Below are positions 45,795-56,459 of a stretch of 64,000 nucleotides of DNA, piece after piece (positions within the stretch are counted from its first letter, which is position 1; every line of letters starts with the position of its first letter). Source of the DNA: Ulota crispa (Eukaryota > Streptophyta > Bryopsida > Orthotrichales > Orthotrichaceae); the NCBI GenBank assembly GCA_963920765.1, contig OY987246.1:16736868-16800867 (forward strand). Direction: 5' to 3'. The notes under the pieces are model-generated. The model saw only the letters and a list, made by a program, of their open reading frames with translations. It did not search any database and had not been told where the DNA came from. Made by a program: the position numbers and the translations under genes.

Positions 45795-46120
45795 TAAGGT
45801 AGGAGGTTCTAAAATGATGCACTCCTCTAAAACAATGCACTTTCTCAAATGATACTCAATTTATACATGTTATTTTCATAACCCTTCAACAATATATAGG
45901 AGATGTACATTTGAGGAAGTGCATCATTTTAGAGCACCTATGGCCTTTCCACTTCAAAATTTCATAACTAAGTCCACAAAATTCTATGAAATATTATGGG
46001 TTAGATGCCAATTCTCCTAGACTTTCAACAAAAATTTGCTGAAAAATATTTGAAGAAATTTCACCTCTTTAAAATTCAGTTTCAACCCTCAAATGCTCCG
46101 TTTCAGAACCTCCTACCTTA
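45795..46120. mobile_element. Foldback MITE with TAAGGTAGGAGGTTCT ends
   Basis: The left end TAAGGTAGGAGGTTCT and the right end AGAACCTCCTACCTTA are 16-bp perfect inverted repeats. Inner segments also pair (AAAATGATGCACT with AGTGCATCATTTT). There is no coding capacity and no target duplication was found. The terminus is shared with the 45100 and 62338 elements. Confidence 0.75.
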
Positions 46121-46149
46121 CATAACGGCAACCTATCTAACCTCAGCCA

Positions 46150-46360
46150 TATGTGCAGTAATTAAACTGAGCCCAGCTCCAGGATGTGAGCACTGCCGCC
46201 GCGGCCGGGCAGCTTCACGGAGGAGAGTGAGACCAAGCGCCGCAGAAGCTGCGGCTGCTGCCTCCATGGCCGCCGTGACGTGGCCTGCATGGGATGTTGC
46301 TCCGCTTGTTGGCAGATTCAGCGTGACTGCGGGCGGCTCTGACGAGTCTGACTAATCTGA
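46150..46360. other. Small G+C-rich island
   Basis: An abrupt island rich in GCC/GCG in otherwise AT-rich DNA. Plus-strand reading gives an Ala-rich segment (AAEAAAAASMAAVTWP) and the minus strand gives MEAAAAASAALGLTLL. It might be a remnant of a first exon or transit peptide, but no continuation is visible. Confidence 0.3.
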
Positions 46361-46775
46361 CATCCTAAATTTAGCCGTTTAGATTGTTTTATTTTTTCTC
46401 TTGGGCGTGTCAGGACTCCGGAAGACCGGAGGAGATTGGGTTTTTTTTCTTTTTGGTTTCTGCTATTTAAGGGGCACCTCTTTTTAGGGGATGTGCGTTC
46501 TACATAAAAGGAAATATCTTCACGAATGAAGGGAAAAACGAGTAGATAATAAGTTATGAGCCGCTTCACACTAGGAGTCAAGGCCATGAAAACTTGAGTT
46601 TCGGCGTCATTTTGATCAAAATTTAGCCCAAATGGCCTTAAGAAAGGTTCCAAGTGTCCATTACAATATGAATATAGTGAGGCTAACTCTCTTATGTGTA
46701 AAGATTTTAAGGTCAAAAAGTTGAGGACACTAGAACAAACTTAGAGAATTTTAAGAGAAAATGAATTGAAAAAAT

Positions 46776-47093
46776 GGGAAAATTTCATGGATGCCTTTGA
46801 AGTTTGTAATATTTTCATAGATACCCTAGTTTTTTCAGAAATTTCACAAATACCCTTGGACCATAATTTGCAAGCATCTATTTGTTGAGCTTGCACTTTC
46901 TTCATGACCAATGTTGAAGAAGGGAATGTAATGAAATAAAAAAGAGGCAACATGGGCACAAAGGAAGAATGGAAGTGACATGCACAACAAAACAAATGCC
47001 TAAGTTTTTTGGTCCAAAGGTATTTGTGAAATTTCTGAAAAAGGAGGGGTATCGAACTATTGCAAACTTCAAGGGTATCCATGAATTTTTCCC
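46776..47093 (+). mobile_element. Mutator-like MITE, same family as 63.3 kb
   Basis: The left end GGGAAAATTTCATGGATGCC and the right end GGTATCCATGAATTTTTCCC are inverted. Arms extend about 75 bp, including TTTGAAGTTTG.AATA with TATTGCAAACTTCAA. The interior matches the 63281-63603 copy (GTTGAAGAAGG, GGTCCAA.GGTATTTGTG). The flanks do not show a clean duplication, so the copy is probably old. Confidence 0.8.
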
Positions 47094-47237
47094 TAAAAAT
47101 AAACATATGGTATTTAACTATAATATATACTAACTAGGATCAACAACCTAAAATGGCTGTCACCTTAGTACTCATGAAAAAAATGGAGTTCTAAGTAAGA
47201 AAATGGTGGCTCTTGTCTTTTTTGTAATGTGCCTTAA

Positions 47238-48124
47238 CCCCTAAAGCCCCAAAGTCCCCTTGGGGGACTTTTAGGATTTTGGGTAGGCTTTTGTGACCTC
47301 AAATTTTTACATAATTTTCTGAAACATTTTAAGAGTGTGTAAGAATGTATAAGGTTTGTGGGATGCAAAAAATTATGTGATTGTGTCTCATGGTTCAAAA
47401 GTTATGGGCTTTTTTTGGCCAAAAGTAGTTCAAGGGGCAGCTTGAACAAGGGGAATAATGTTGACTTTGGAGGGGGGGAGCAAGGAGAGGTTGCCACATG
47501 TTGCTCTCGTGGTCCCCATTACTTTGTCATTGGCCCCCTTTCATTTCCAATTAGGAGGTCAAATTGGGCTTTGGGAGCTTTTAAGTTTTAGAGATTTTGA
47601 GTTTTTTAACTTTCTTTTTCTTTGACAATTGAAGTACATGTTTATCTTCAAACTTGTTGTTTGGATTTTCCATATCTAAAAACTTGCGGTGGGAAACTTC
47701 ACTCAAAAATGTCATAGTGTATTGGCAAAGCTTGTTATCTACTAGCATTGCAATACATTTTAGGATGTGTTGTGTGTCTTTGATTGCCTTGAAAATTGGT
47801 AGACATATGTCTAACTTGATTTCCTATAAGATAAAATTGCATCTTCAAGGTTTGTAGTGCAAAGAAATTAGCAAATGGTGGTCAAAGCCATCTTAAATTT
47901 TTGGGCACCATGGAAAAAAAAACTTCTCTCTTGATGTGGTCATAAATTTCAATTTGTGAGGTCAAATGTCACAAAAATTTTAGTGATTATTTTTCTACAA
48001 GTGCATTACAAGATTCTATGGTTAGATTTTCAAGAACAACATTTTGTTGAAATTTTTGATGAATGCAACAATAGGACCAGTTTTGAGTGGTTTTTGGCAA
48101 AAAATGGCCTTGGTAGTTTAGGGG
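47238..48124 (+). mobile_element. piggyBac-like MITE C, 887 bp
   Basis: TTAA (47234-47237) is followed by CCCCTAAAGCCCC, and the right end TAGTTTAGGGG is followed by TTAA (48125-48128). Interior parts resemble element E (AAAAGTTATGGGCTTTTTTT, GGGCAGCTTG). Nothing over 80 codons, so non-autonomous. The right TTAA is shared with the next element. Confidence 0.82.
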
Positions 48125-48128
48125 TTAA

Positions 48129-48368
48129 CCCTTGAGTGCCTTGCCCAAATTCATGTTGCGTTGGACCTCATTGCAAACAATTTAGCGCCGCAAGTTCAAA
48201 ATAACATCTTGAAGAGTTAGCCATCGGTATTGCAGAAGGCTTAGGATCCGCATATGTATGAAAAGTTTGGTAAGCATTCATTGCACAAAGCAAAAGATTA
48301 TAATGATCAAACTCAACAAATTGTTGAATATGGAGAGGCTAGATTTGGGGCGCTGGGATGCTCAAGGG
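48129..48368 (+). mobile_element. TTAA-flanked mini-element D, 240 bp
   Basis: The left end CCCTTGAGTGCC and the right end GGATGCTCAAGGG give 8-bp perfect inverted tips. TTAA borders both sides (48125-48128 and 48369-48372). It differs from its neighbours in having CCCTTGAG rather than CCCCTAAA, like the CCCCTCAAGG class. Its left TTAA is the right TTAA of element C. Confidence 0.7.
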
Positions 48369-49151
48369 TTAACACTCTTAAAAATTTGTAAACCAACTTT
48401 TTGCTTAAGTTCTTATATGAGAATCTTTTTGTTTATGTAAGGTTCTGTTTTAATAAAATGAAAACTAGAAAATAAAGAACTTTGCAATGCATGTATACAC
48501 CAATTTGCAAAGATAATTTGGAAGTATTTGTGCACCATACTTTTGCAATTTTGAGTACAAAGTAAACTATAGAAAATTACCTGATAGTATTTTAACTCTT
48601 ACTTTAGCACCTTCATACTCAATTTCTTATATACCAATACAATTTTATTCTCATTTTTTGAATTTTTAGCAATGAGTGTTTAATTATTAAAATAATAATA
48701 ATAATACTGAAGCTTCAAGTAAGATTAATAATACAAATTGTGAAACTTTTTATTTATTTTTTGGAGTGTAGCACATGCAAAAGTCTAGGTTGAAATACGT
48801 AGGTTGAGGGTTTCACGCACAAGCAATCTCAAATTTGTGCGACTAGTTACTTAGGTTTTGTCTTCATTTCCAATGGTTTAATCATGAATATGCTCTTGCT
48901 TGAGGCCCTTAGCTTGCGTAAATATTGTTTGAAGAACAAACTATGACTTATCCTTTGTGTTGGCAGGAGTGGCAGTTACATAATGTGATACCACATCGCA
49001 ATTTCTATTGTTACATTCACAAGTATGAGATCAACCAAAAATGCAAAAGATTTTGGGCAAGCAACATTTACGTGAGAAAACAAGAAGGCCAAACATCTAA
49101 GTGGTAAAACCCTGATGATCTTTGCAAAAGTAATGTGTATAGTGACTTTAA

Positions 49152-50066
49152 CCCCTAAAAGACTAGACCCCCTTTTTTAGAAACATAGCAATTTTGGGCA
49201 CGTACTTGTGATACGAGCTTTTCATATATTAGGCTAAAATTTTAATGGAATGTGGGGACAAGGTTTATCTTTCATATGCACTAAATTTCATTACGTTTGG
49301 AATTATGAGTAAGAAGTTATGGCCTAATATGTTGCTTTTTACATTTGGCGGGCAGCTCGGGCAGTTTTGTAAAAATCACTTTTTTCAAAAACAAAATTTT
49401 TAAGTGGGTTTAGGAGATTTTTGTGAATGTAGGAAGCTTTCAATCATTCTTTTTGGATCAACAAGATGAAAGTTATGAGGATTTTTTTGTTTGCGGGCAA
49501 TTTTGGATTCTCTACTCCAAAATAAACTTTGAAGTCCTTTATTTTACTCAATTTTCAACATTTTGGAAAAAAAACAAAACTAAAGGATGAATATTTTTTA
49601 TGACAACATTATGACCATTGGGATAGGCATCTTTCAATTCCATAATTATATTCTTAACAACTTAGTGTTTTGAATTATTCTCTACTTCTTTTTACTTATT
49701 AATTTTTTTCCAAATGTTATACAACTCCAAATGATTTGAAACTTTTTGACATGTACTTTACTTAGGTGGAATAAGGAATTTAGAGAAGCACCACCCACAT
49801 GGCCTTTTTTCCTTAAAAATTTCACCTTCTAAATGGTAGCTGCCCAATTTTTCACAAAGATGTTTTTGAATATTCAAACCATTCTAACGTCCAATCCATG
49901 TGATGAAAAACCCTGAATTTTTTTCCACATCTTTTAAAACCATTCTTCTACAAGATCCTATAGTCACATATGCATAAAAATGTTTTTTTTTTCAAATTTG
50001 GTTGATGTTCTAAAAATGACAGTTTTGAAGAGTTTTTGGTGAAAACTTTGCTTGGTCCTTTAGGGG
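49152..50066 (+). mobile_element. piggyBac-like MITE E, 915 bp
   Basis: TTAA (49148-49151) is followed by CCCCTAAAAGACTAG, and the right end GGTCCTTTAGGGG is followed by TTAT (one base from TTAA). Interior homology to element B on the opposite strand runs for several hundred bases with conserved order, defining a 0.9-kb family. No transposase-like ORF is seen. Confidence 0.82.
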
Positions 50067-50599
50067 TTATGAAAAAAAATAATCAACTCACATATGGTCC
50101 AAGATAATGAATTATAAAAGAAGATTGCAATCTTAGTAAACATTCTGTTCAAGTTGAAGAATAAAGGCTTCCATCGATTTCTTAAAGTTTCATTATTCTC
50201 AGTCCCCGTAAAGCTGCAGTTTCAGAGTACTCCTCTTCATGTGGTTTAGTGTGGTAGTTGGATTAGTATAACTACGAATGCAAAGAATTCCACTAGCACT
50301 TTTAAATGCTGACACGTGGAATTATTTATTAGTTTCATCTCGTCCTCAAGTAAGCTATAGGTAATTCTGAGTGGAATAAGTTTAGAGTCAATGTATGAAT
50401 GGCCACTTGTGCTGCGCCCGCGTCCCAACTCCCAAGTCCCATAGAATTCTCAAAATCTAATTGATTCAAAATTGCTAGATTTTTTTGGGCTTTCAGTTCT
50501 AGAATTATCCCTAAAATTCATACCTTGTTTTCTAATTATGTGTCTTTTTGGAATTCTTGAAAATAAGTGCAAAAATATTTAAATGTGCCGACTAGTTAA

Positions 50600-51452
50600 C
50601 CCTTAAAGGTCTGTGCATCCAAAAAGTGGATGCGCCTTGGTCAACCTTAATTGTAGTTTTCAAACTATTAATTTTTGGCACGTGGTTCAATTAAAGAAAA
50701 CAAAGCTTGACAAGTTTCCTTTCTATTCAATCTAATTTTTTTGAAAAATTTCAAAAATTGAAAGAGTTATTGTCATTGAAAACTCCAAGTGTTAGAATCC
50801 AAATAACACAATATGGTGTGTTTTTCATTCATATTTTATACTCTTTAAATGCATTAAAAAGTTGAACTACAAAATCATGTTTCTCATTCTGCCATTCATT
50901 TATAATAGAAATTATAGATTTTTTAAGTATATATTCTAATTGATATGATTTTATTTCCACATTTAGTTTTAAAAAACACAATAATTCAAACTTTCCATTA
51001 AGCTTATTGAAAAAAATAAAGTAAATAGATAATGAATGTGTCTTCCAACAAAAAAATATCAAGATTTCATAAATTGATTAAATATAAGGATGAATTTGGT
51101 TTGATAGGCAAATTTTACTTTAGATTCTTTGTTGTGGTTGTTTTGGGTGTAAAAAATAAAATAACCCATTAAAAAAATTTCACACTTATCCTTAATGCTA
51201 CTTGTACCTCTTGAAAAAATTCAAGTAATTTGGATTTTTTGCTATTTTAACTTATTTATGTTCATTTTTTGAAAAGAAAATGAAAACAATTACATTTTTT
51301 CATGAAACAAATTGAAATTTCTTGCAGTGATATATCATTCAAAGTTTCAAGCAATAAAAATACAAAACTATTGTTTGCACACACTTTAAAAGGCAAAATT
51401 GAGCTTAGACATGAAGTTTGACCATTTCAAAATGGATCAAATCCTTTAGGGG
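50600..51452 (+). mobile_element. piggyBac-like MITE F, 853 bp
   Basis: TTAA (50596-50599) is followed by CCCTTAAAGGTCTG, and the right end ATCCTTTAGGGG is followed by TTAA (51453-51456). The tips match as CCCYTAAAGG. The interior is very AT-rich without coding sequence and shows no obvious homology to B or E by eye. Confidence 0.78.
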
Positions 51453-51495
51453 TTAATCTGGTTCTTGCAAACTCAAGACCAAACACAATTCTTAA

Positions 51496-52136
51496 CCCCT
51501 CAAGGCCCATGCACTTTCTTGAGTATCTCAAAATGTGTTTTTGGATGAACAAAATGTCAACATTTTGATAAGTTGCATTAATTTTTTAAAATTGTAACCA
51601 TACAAATTCAAATTAGATATGTTATAGAACACATAGGAAAAGAAAACACAACAATATCACTTATGGATTGAAAGATCATAACATTTACCAAGAGGGTGTT
51701 AAAATTGTGAAAGTGATTTGAAGTCATTCAATCCTCTTTTCACATCTCAAATTTAAATTTGAGGATACCAAAAAAATATGAGTATGTAAAGTTCAACATG
51801 TGTAACCCTAATCAATCTACGGCTTCTTAAAATCTACTCTACAACTTTTTAAATTAAGTTTATAATGTGATTGTTTCTCCAAGTTCTAGTGTACTTGAGG
51901 CTCATTTCCAAGAGCTCTCATTGCTAGAAAGTGAAGATTTGCAATGGACACCCTTGCACAAAATCTTAAATAGAAAAATCATAATTATTCATTTTCAAAA
52001 TCAAACTTTTGATACTAAAACAAGACTTTAACAAGAACTTTAAAAAAAAATCATTGTAATTAATCATGAAGAAAATTTAGGCATCCCAAATTACAAACTA
52101 GGAGGGACAATTTTGGTCCTCTCAGGCCTTGAGGGG
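51496..52136 (+). mobile_element. piggyBac-like MITE G, 641 bp
   Basis: TTAA (51492-51495) is followed by CCCCTCAAGGCCCATG. The right end CAGGCCTTGAGGGG gives 12-bp inverted tips and is followed by TCAA (one base from TTAA). The interior aligns collinearly with element I (TTGAGTATCTCAAAAT, ACACAACAAT.TCA.TTATGG, AGAGGGTGTTAAAATTG, ACACCCTTGCAC). Non-autonomous. Confidence 0.82.
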
Positions 52137-52363
52137 TCAAAGGATGGAGCTACTATAATACATACTATGTATGCTGTTATATGACTTGCATATGCTACCA
52201 ACAAAAAGTTTTAATTTGGAATCTTGTCTACCAAGAACAACATTGATCTATATTCTAACTTCTTTGTTGATCTCAAATGTAATAAAGGTGTGGATGCACT
52301 CCAAATACAAGAGAAATGCCCTATATTGTATTGGTTGCAAAGGGCTGCTTTGTCCTTTAGGGG
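52137..52363 (+). mobile_element. Right-end fragment K of TTAA-type element
   Basis: It ends TTTGTCCTTTAGGGG followed by TTAA (52364-52367). The body (TGCTACCAA.AAAAA, CAACTTCTTTGTTGATCTCA, GGTGTGGAT.CA.TCCAAATA) matches 58495-58681, so both are right halves of one family. The left terminus is missing because element G directly abuts it. Confidence 0.72.
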
Positions 52364-52986
52364 TTAAGGTAGTCACTTCAGAAACCGCACTAAGTGTTTA
52401 GAACAGTTCATGTAGAGCTGTCCATAATCATGCATTTGGCTTTTTGAATGGATCACATGATGTCAATTTAGTAACTGTGCTTGTGTCTACAGGGTTTAAG
52501 AAATGCAACTTACTGTTGGGAATTGTTGTTGAGTAAAACTTAGGTATACTTCATATGAAAATGAACAAATATGTGCTTTCAATCATGATTTAGAATTAGA
52601 AAATAGAATGGGGTGCTTGTGCTCTTTAAGACCCTTATTTGAGCATTCTCAACTTTGTGATGGTTGTTTTTTGGACCCATGTGATCTATTTACAAGCTAC
52701 CTTGAAACCATGAGTGCCATAATCTATGGTCAAGAATAGCTACCTATGCCCTTTTTGGTTAAATAAATTGTAGTTAATTTAGAGCATCTCTAACGTTACT
52801 CTCCACCTGCCCAAATATTGGGATGTGGTTTGGCCGGACTCAAAAACCAGGCCTAATGGGGATACACCACCCACCCCTACAATTTTTGAGGCCTCTTCAA
52901 GCGTGACCTTTCACATGCCAATTTTTGGTGCGTTCTCCAAATTCTAGCGAGCTTGATTATCACTTTTTTTTTGGAGGTTAGATCTC

Positions 52987-53395
52987 TAAGGTAGCCACAC
53001 CCATACGCATGGATGTCCCCATGGGATTCACGTAACACATTGTCAATGAACAATGGTTATGGGTGACAAAGTGATGGCTGTGGGTGACAAAGTGATGGTT
53101 ATAAGTAACAAAGTGGTGGTTTTGGGTGACTAACATGATAACTTTGAGTGCCCCATTTTACTATTTAAGAACCAGTATGCATTGTTTTTAGCATCTCTTA
53201 CACACAACTATACAATTTTAGTGATTTTGGACTTTGAAGAATCTTTGTGAACAAATGTTTGCAATTGGAACTTTGAAATTGATGCCAACATATTTGGCTT
53301 CCTCTAATAACTTGACAATATTATTTTCAAAGTTCAACAATTGATTTTCCTACTCCAAAATCCTTAGTTTGATGCTTATGGGTACTGCTACCTTA
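52987..53395. mobile_element. Diverged TAAGGTAG-terminus element
   Basis: The left end TAAGGTAGCCACACCCATAC and the right end TGCTTATGGGTACTGCTACC-TTA are imperfect inverted repeats related to the 45100 and 60086 elements (GTCCCCAT near the left end is shared). It contains a short 23-bp tandem array at about 53056-53150 (GTGATGG.T.TGGGTGACAAA, four copies). Confidence 0.6.
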
Positions 53396-53399
53396 CCTC

Positions 53400-54133
53400 C
53401 CAAGTAATAGAATCAACCAAGTTCACAAGATGTCAGGGCCAACTCCAAGTGGGACAAGGAAGTTACAGCCCCACTAGCAACCTTTGGCATGCATGTTTAG
53501 CTACGAACTAGTGTGGCCCTACGCCATTGGCCCAATTTTCACCCCCCATGCCATCTCCTCATGCCACCTGTGGTTAAACTTGTCCTCTACTTTATTTTTA
53601 AGTGGACATCCAAATTTTACTTTAGTTAAACTTGTACTCTACCCTATTTTTACATAAAACTTGTCTTTGGCCAATCAATAAATTTATAAAATTTTAATCC
53701 ATAAAAAACTTTGAAATTCAATAACTTTCTCAGTGTAGGTCCAAATGCCACCAAACTAAGCTTGTGCACCCCTCCTTGCCAAGAGCTTTCCAAAGATACC
53801 AAGCATGCAATGGGGGACACATGGTCCGGGAGATCTCAATGTGACAAACAAACAAACAAACAACCTGATTTAAGCTATAGATGTTGGCTCTTGGGCCAAT
53901 TGTTGCCATGGCCAACTAAATTGTGGCACTAGTTCTATTATGGCGCCTTCCATGTGGCAACTAAGGTTGGAGATGCTCTGATACCAACTCAAATTTTTTG
54001 CTTTAAATGGCCCTAGAACTCTTTCTTCCATTTGCCTTTTAGTCACTAAAAATATCCCTAAATTGCCAAGGTGGCATGATTTTCCCACAAATGCCCTCTT
54101 TCCCTTAGGTGGACGGTTCATGAGCCTCCTACC
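53400..54133. other. Intergenic, no gene seen
   Basis: Contains an (ACAA)n run at about 53846-53865. At about 54122-54136 it carries the phrase GCCTCCTACCTTA, the right terminus of a TAAGGTAGGAGGC-type element whose left end I could not place. No coding region is recognised. Confidence 0.4.
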
Positions 54134-54137
54134 TTAA

Positions 54138-54210
54138 CCCCTCAATGCCCCAAGTATCACAAACTACACGGAAAAGGGAGCCAAATTTTTGTTGATGGGG
54201 CGTTGAGGGG
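54138..54210 (+). mobile_element. Minimal TTAA-flanked element H, 73 bp
   Basis: TTAA (54134-54137) and TTAA (54211-54214) flank CCCCTCAATGCCCC ... GGGGCGTTGAGGGG, inverted at 13 of 14 positions. It is little more than two termini, so it is probably an internal-deletion derivative. Its right TTAA is also the left TTAA of element I. Confidence 0.8.
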
Positions 54211-54214
54211 TTAA

Positions 54215-54860
54215 CCCCTAAACTCCCTTAGTATTTTTGAGTATCTCAAAATTTGCTTGAAAGTGAACAAAATGTTGGCATTTTGATCAATTTTATCAAA
54301 TTTTTTTTGAAGTGCAACCGTACAAATTGAAAGTAGACATGTTATAGATTACATAGGAAAAGAAATCACAACAATTTCATTTATGGATTGAAATATTATG
54401 ATGTTTGATCATGAGGGTGTTAAAATTGCAGAAGTGATTTGAAGTCTTTCAATCCTCTTTTTGCATCTCAAACCTAAAGTTGAGAGTACCAAAAAAACAT
54501 GAGTATGTAAAGTATAACATGCACAACCCTAATCAGTTTACGGCTTCTCAAAATCTATTCTATAGTTTTTTAAATTGAAATTGTCAGTGTGATTTTTTCT
54601 CCAAGTTCTAGTGTTCTTGAGGCTCATTTCCAAGAGCCTTCAACACTAGAAAGTGAAGATTTGCAATGGACACCCTTGCACTAAATCTTGAATAGACAAT
54701 CACATTAATTCATTTTTAAAATCAGACTTTTGATGCTATATCAAGACTTCAATGAGAATTTAAAATAATAACAACCACTAAAAAAAATCTTGAACAAACA
54801 TTGCGCATGTCTGAATAAAAATGAGAGGGGCACGATTTGAGCCCCTTGGGCGTTGAGGGG
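54215..54860 (+). mobile_element. piggyBac-like MITE I, 646 bp
   Basis: It begins CCCCTAAACTCCCTTAG directly after the TTAA shared with H and ends TTGGGCGTTGAGGGG followed by TTAT. Collinear with element G across the whole interior. The left tip is of the CTAAA type and the right tip of the CTCAA type, so it may be a hybrid or diverged copy. No transposase. Confidence 0.8.
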
Positions 54861-55699
54861 TTATTCTCCTCTTCCAGTGATATTGGGTTTGGATTTGGTC
54901 TTGTATGTAATTTTATTCAAAAACCTTATTTCATTCTGTTGTAAGGTCATTCTTACTTTGTATGAAATAGGTTATAGACCTTGGGCTATGGCAACTTTCA
55001 AGATTACTTATGTTCAAGTCCAAAACCTGGATTCTTCTCTACTACAGTAGTGCTTGGATACAATGAAAGTATCCGGATAGCATATTCCTTTCATTTATGG
55101 AAAACATTCATTGTAACTAAACAAGCTTTTGTAGCTCCCCAACCATCAGGGACAGTCATGTACTTCATCTTAGCCAAGCATTTTTTCTTAAAAAGGTTCA
55201 TCTTTGGGAGGCACTACTGTAGTCAAAATCCAACTCCACGCCCTGAAATGGTTTTTGTTGAAAAAGGGTAAAAGTAACATAAAACATGAACTTGCAATTA
55301 TTTTGTTGGGAAATCCCTCCCAAGTTGGATTTGACCTTTTATAAACTCAATTCATAAAACAAAGCGCTACTTTCATGGAGCAAAAAAGGGTCCGAGAAAT
55401 ATTTGAGATTTTTTGGTAGATTTCCTTCAATTTTTGTATCGAACCGATTTATCAAGAAGCTCTTTTGGTTATTTTCTCTATTTCATTCTATAAGTAATTT
55501 TTTTGAAATTTTTGACCGATTTTTAGCCAAAGTCTATAAATTGCAAACGATTTTTTCTCAATCCATCGGCTAGCATTGAACTAGCGGTCGGTTCTTCCCG
55601 GACCTTGGAGCAAAGTAAAAAAAATGTTGCCATGCATTTCTAAGTGAACAAGAATTTGAGACTTGAACATATTCGTTTGACTTCTCAACCAATTAGCTT

Positions 55700-55790
55700 T
55701 TGAGATTTTATGGAGAGTTGGGATTTCATGGGGATTTGGGAATTCATCGAGACTTAGAGGTTCATGGGGACTTGGGAGTTGGGCATACTG
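55700..55790 (+). repeat. G-rich tandem TTCATGGGGAYTTGGGA
   Basis: About four degenerate 17-bp units (AGTTGGGATTTCATGGGGAT, TTGGGAATTCATCGAGACTT, and so on) in an otherwise unremarkable region. Clustered G-runs on the plus strand. No gene is inferred. Confidence 0.6.
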
Positions 55791-56097
55791 CAAAGTGACC
55801 TACTGTACCTCTAAATTATTGCTTCGACTGATGAATATAAGCCAACTACCCAAAAAAGAAAATTGTGCGATTTTATTTTTGCCATAAACTTACCCCATCT
55901 TGACCCTGGCTATGGTACCTTAACAACAAAATAGATTAAAAAATTGGATGTTATTGTCAAATCCCCCACATCTTAACGTTGGGTTGGTAATTATTTGCAT
56001 GAACAAATTAAGGATAGTCTGTATAATGAATGGAAGGACCTACATGGATGATTCTATCCATTTATTTCTAATATGCGTTTATTCAATAGTATGTATT

Positions 56098-56450
56098 GCT
56101 TGGTCAATCACATACTATTAAAATCATAGTGATCTCTGTATCACATCTTGATCTTTGTAATATCATATCTTCAATTTGTGATATCATACTCTTAAAATCA
56201 CAAGAATCTCTCTTATATCACATCCCAATCTTTGTAATATCTCATTCTGACATTTGTAATATCACATACCAACCTCTAAAATATCACATCCCGACTTCTG
56301 TAATATCACATCTCCACTCTTTGTGATATTATCACATAGATATAATTTGAAAACTTATTCAAATTTTTACTTTGCATTCTATTTAACATATGAAAATCAT
56401 AATGAAATCCTAATGATGAATGCATAACGTAGCAAGCACCAACCACTAGT
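56098..56450 (+). repeat. Second copy of the TTTGTAATATCACATC repeat
   Basis: It has the same sub-repeat array and the same tail as 12106-12475 (AGATATAATTTGAAAACTTA, ACATATGAAAATCATAATGA, GTAGCAAGCACCA). Two copies 44 kb apart in one window indicate a dispersed family. Confidence 0.75.
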
Positions 56451-56459
56451 GAAACAATA

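Noticed and set aside
47238-48124. Reading the TTAA elements as mariner/Stowaway with TA duplication and ACCCC tips
   Set aside because: TA alone would fit every copy, but the constant T before and A after TA at most ends is better explained by TTAA. The question stays open until many copies are aligned.
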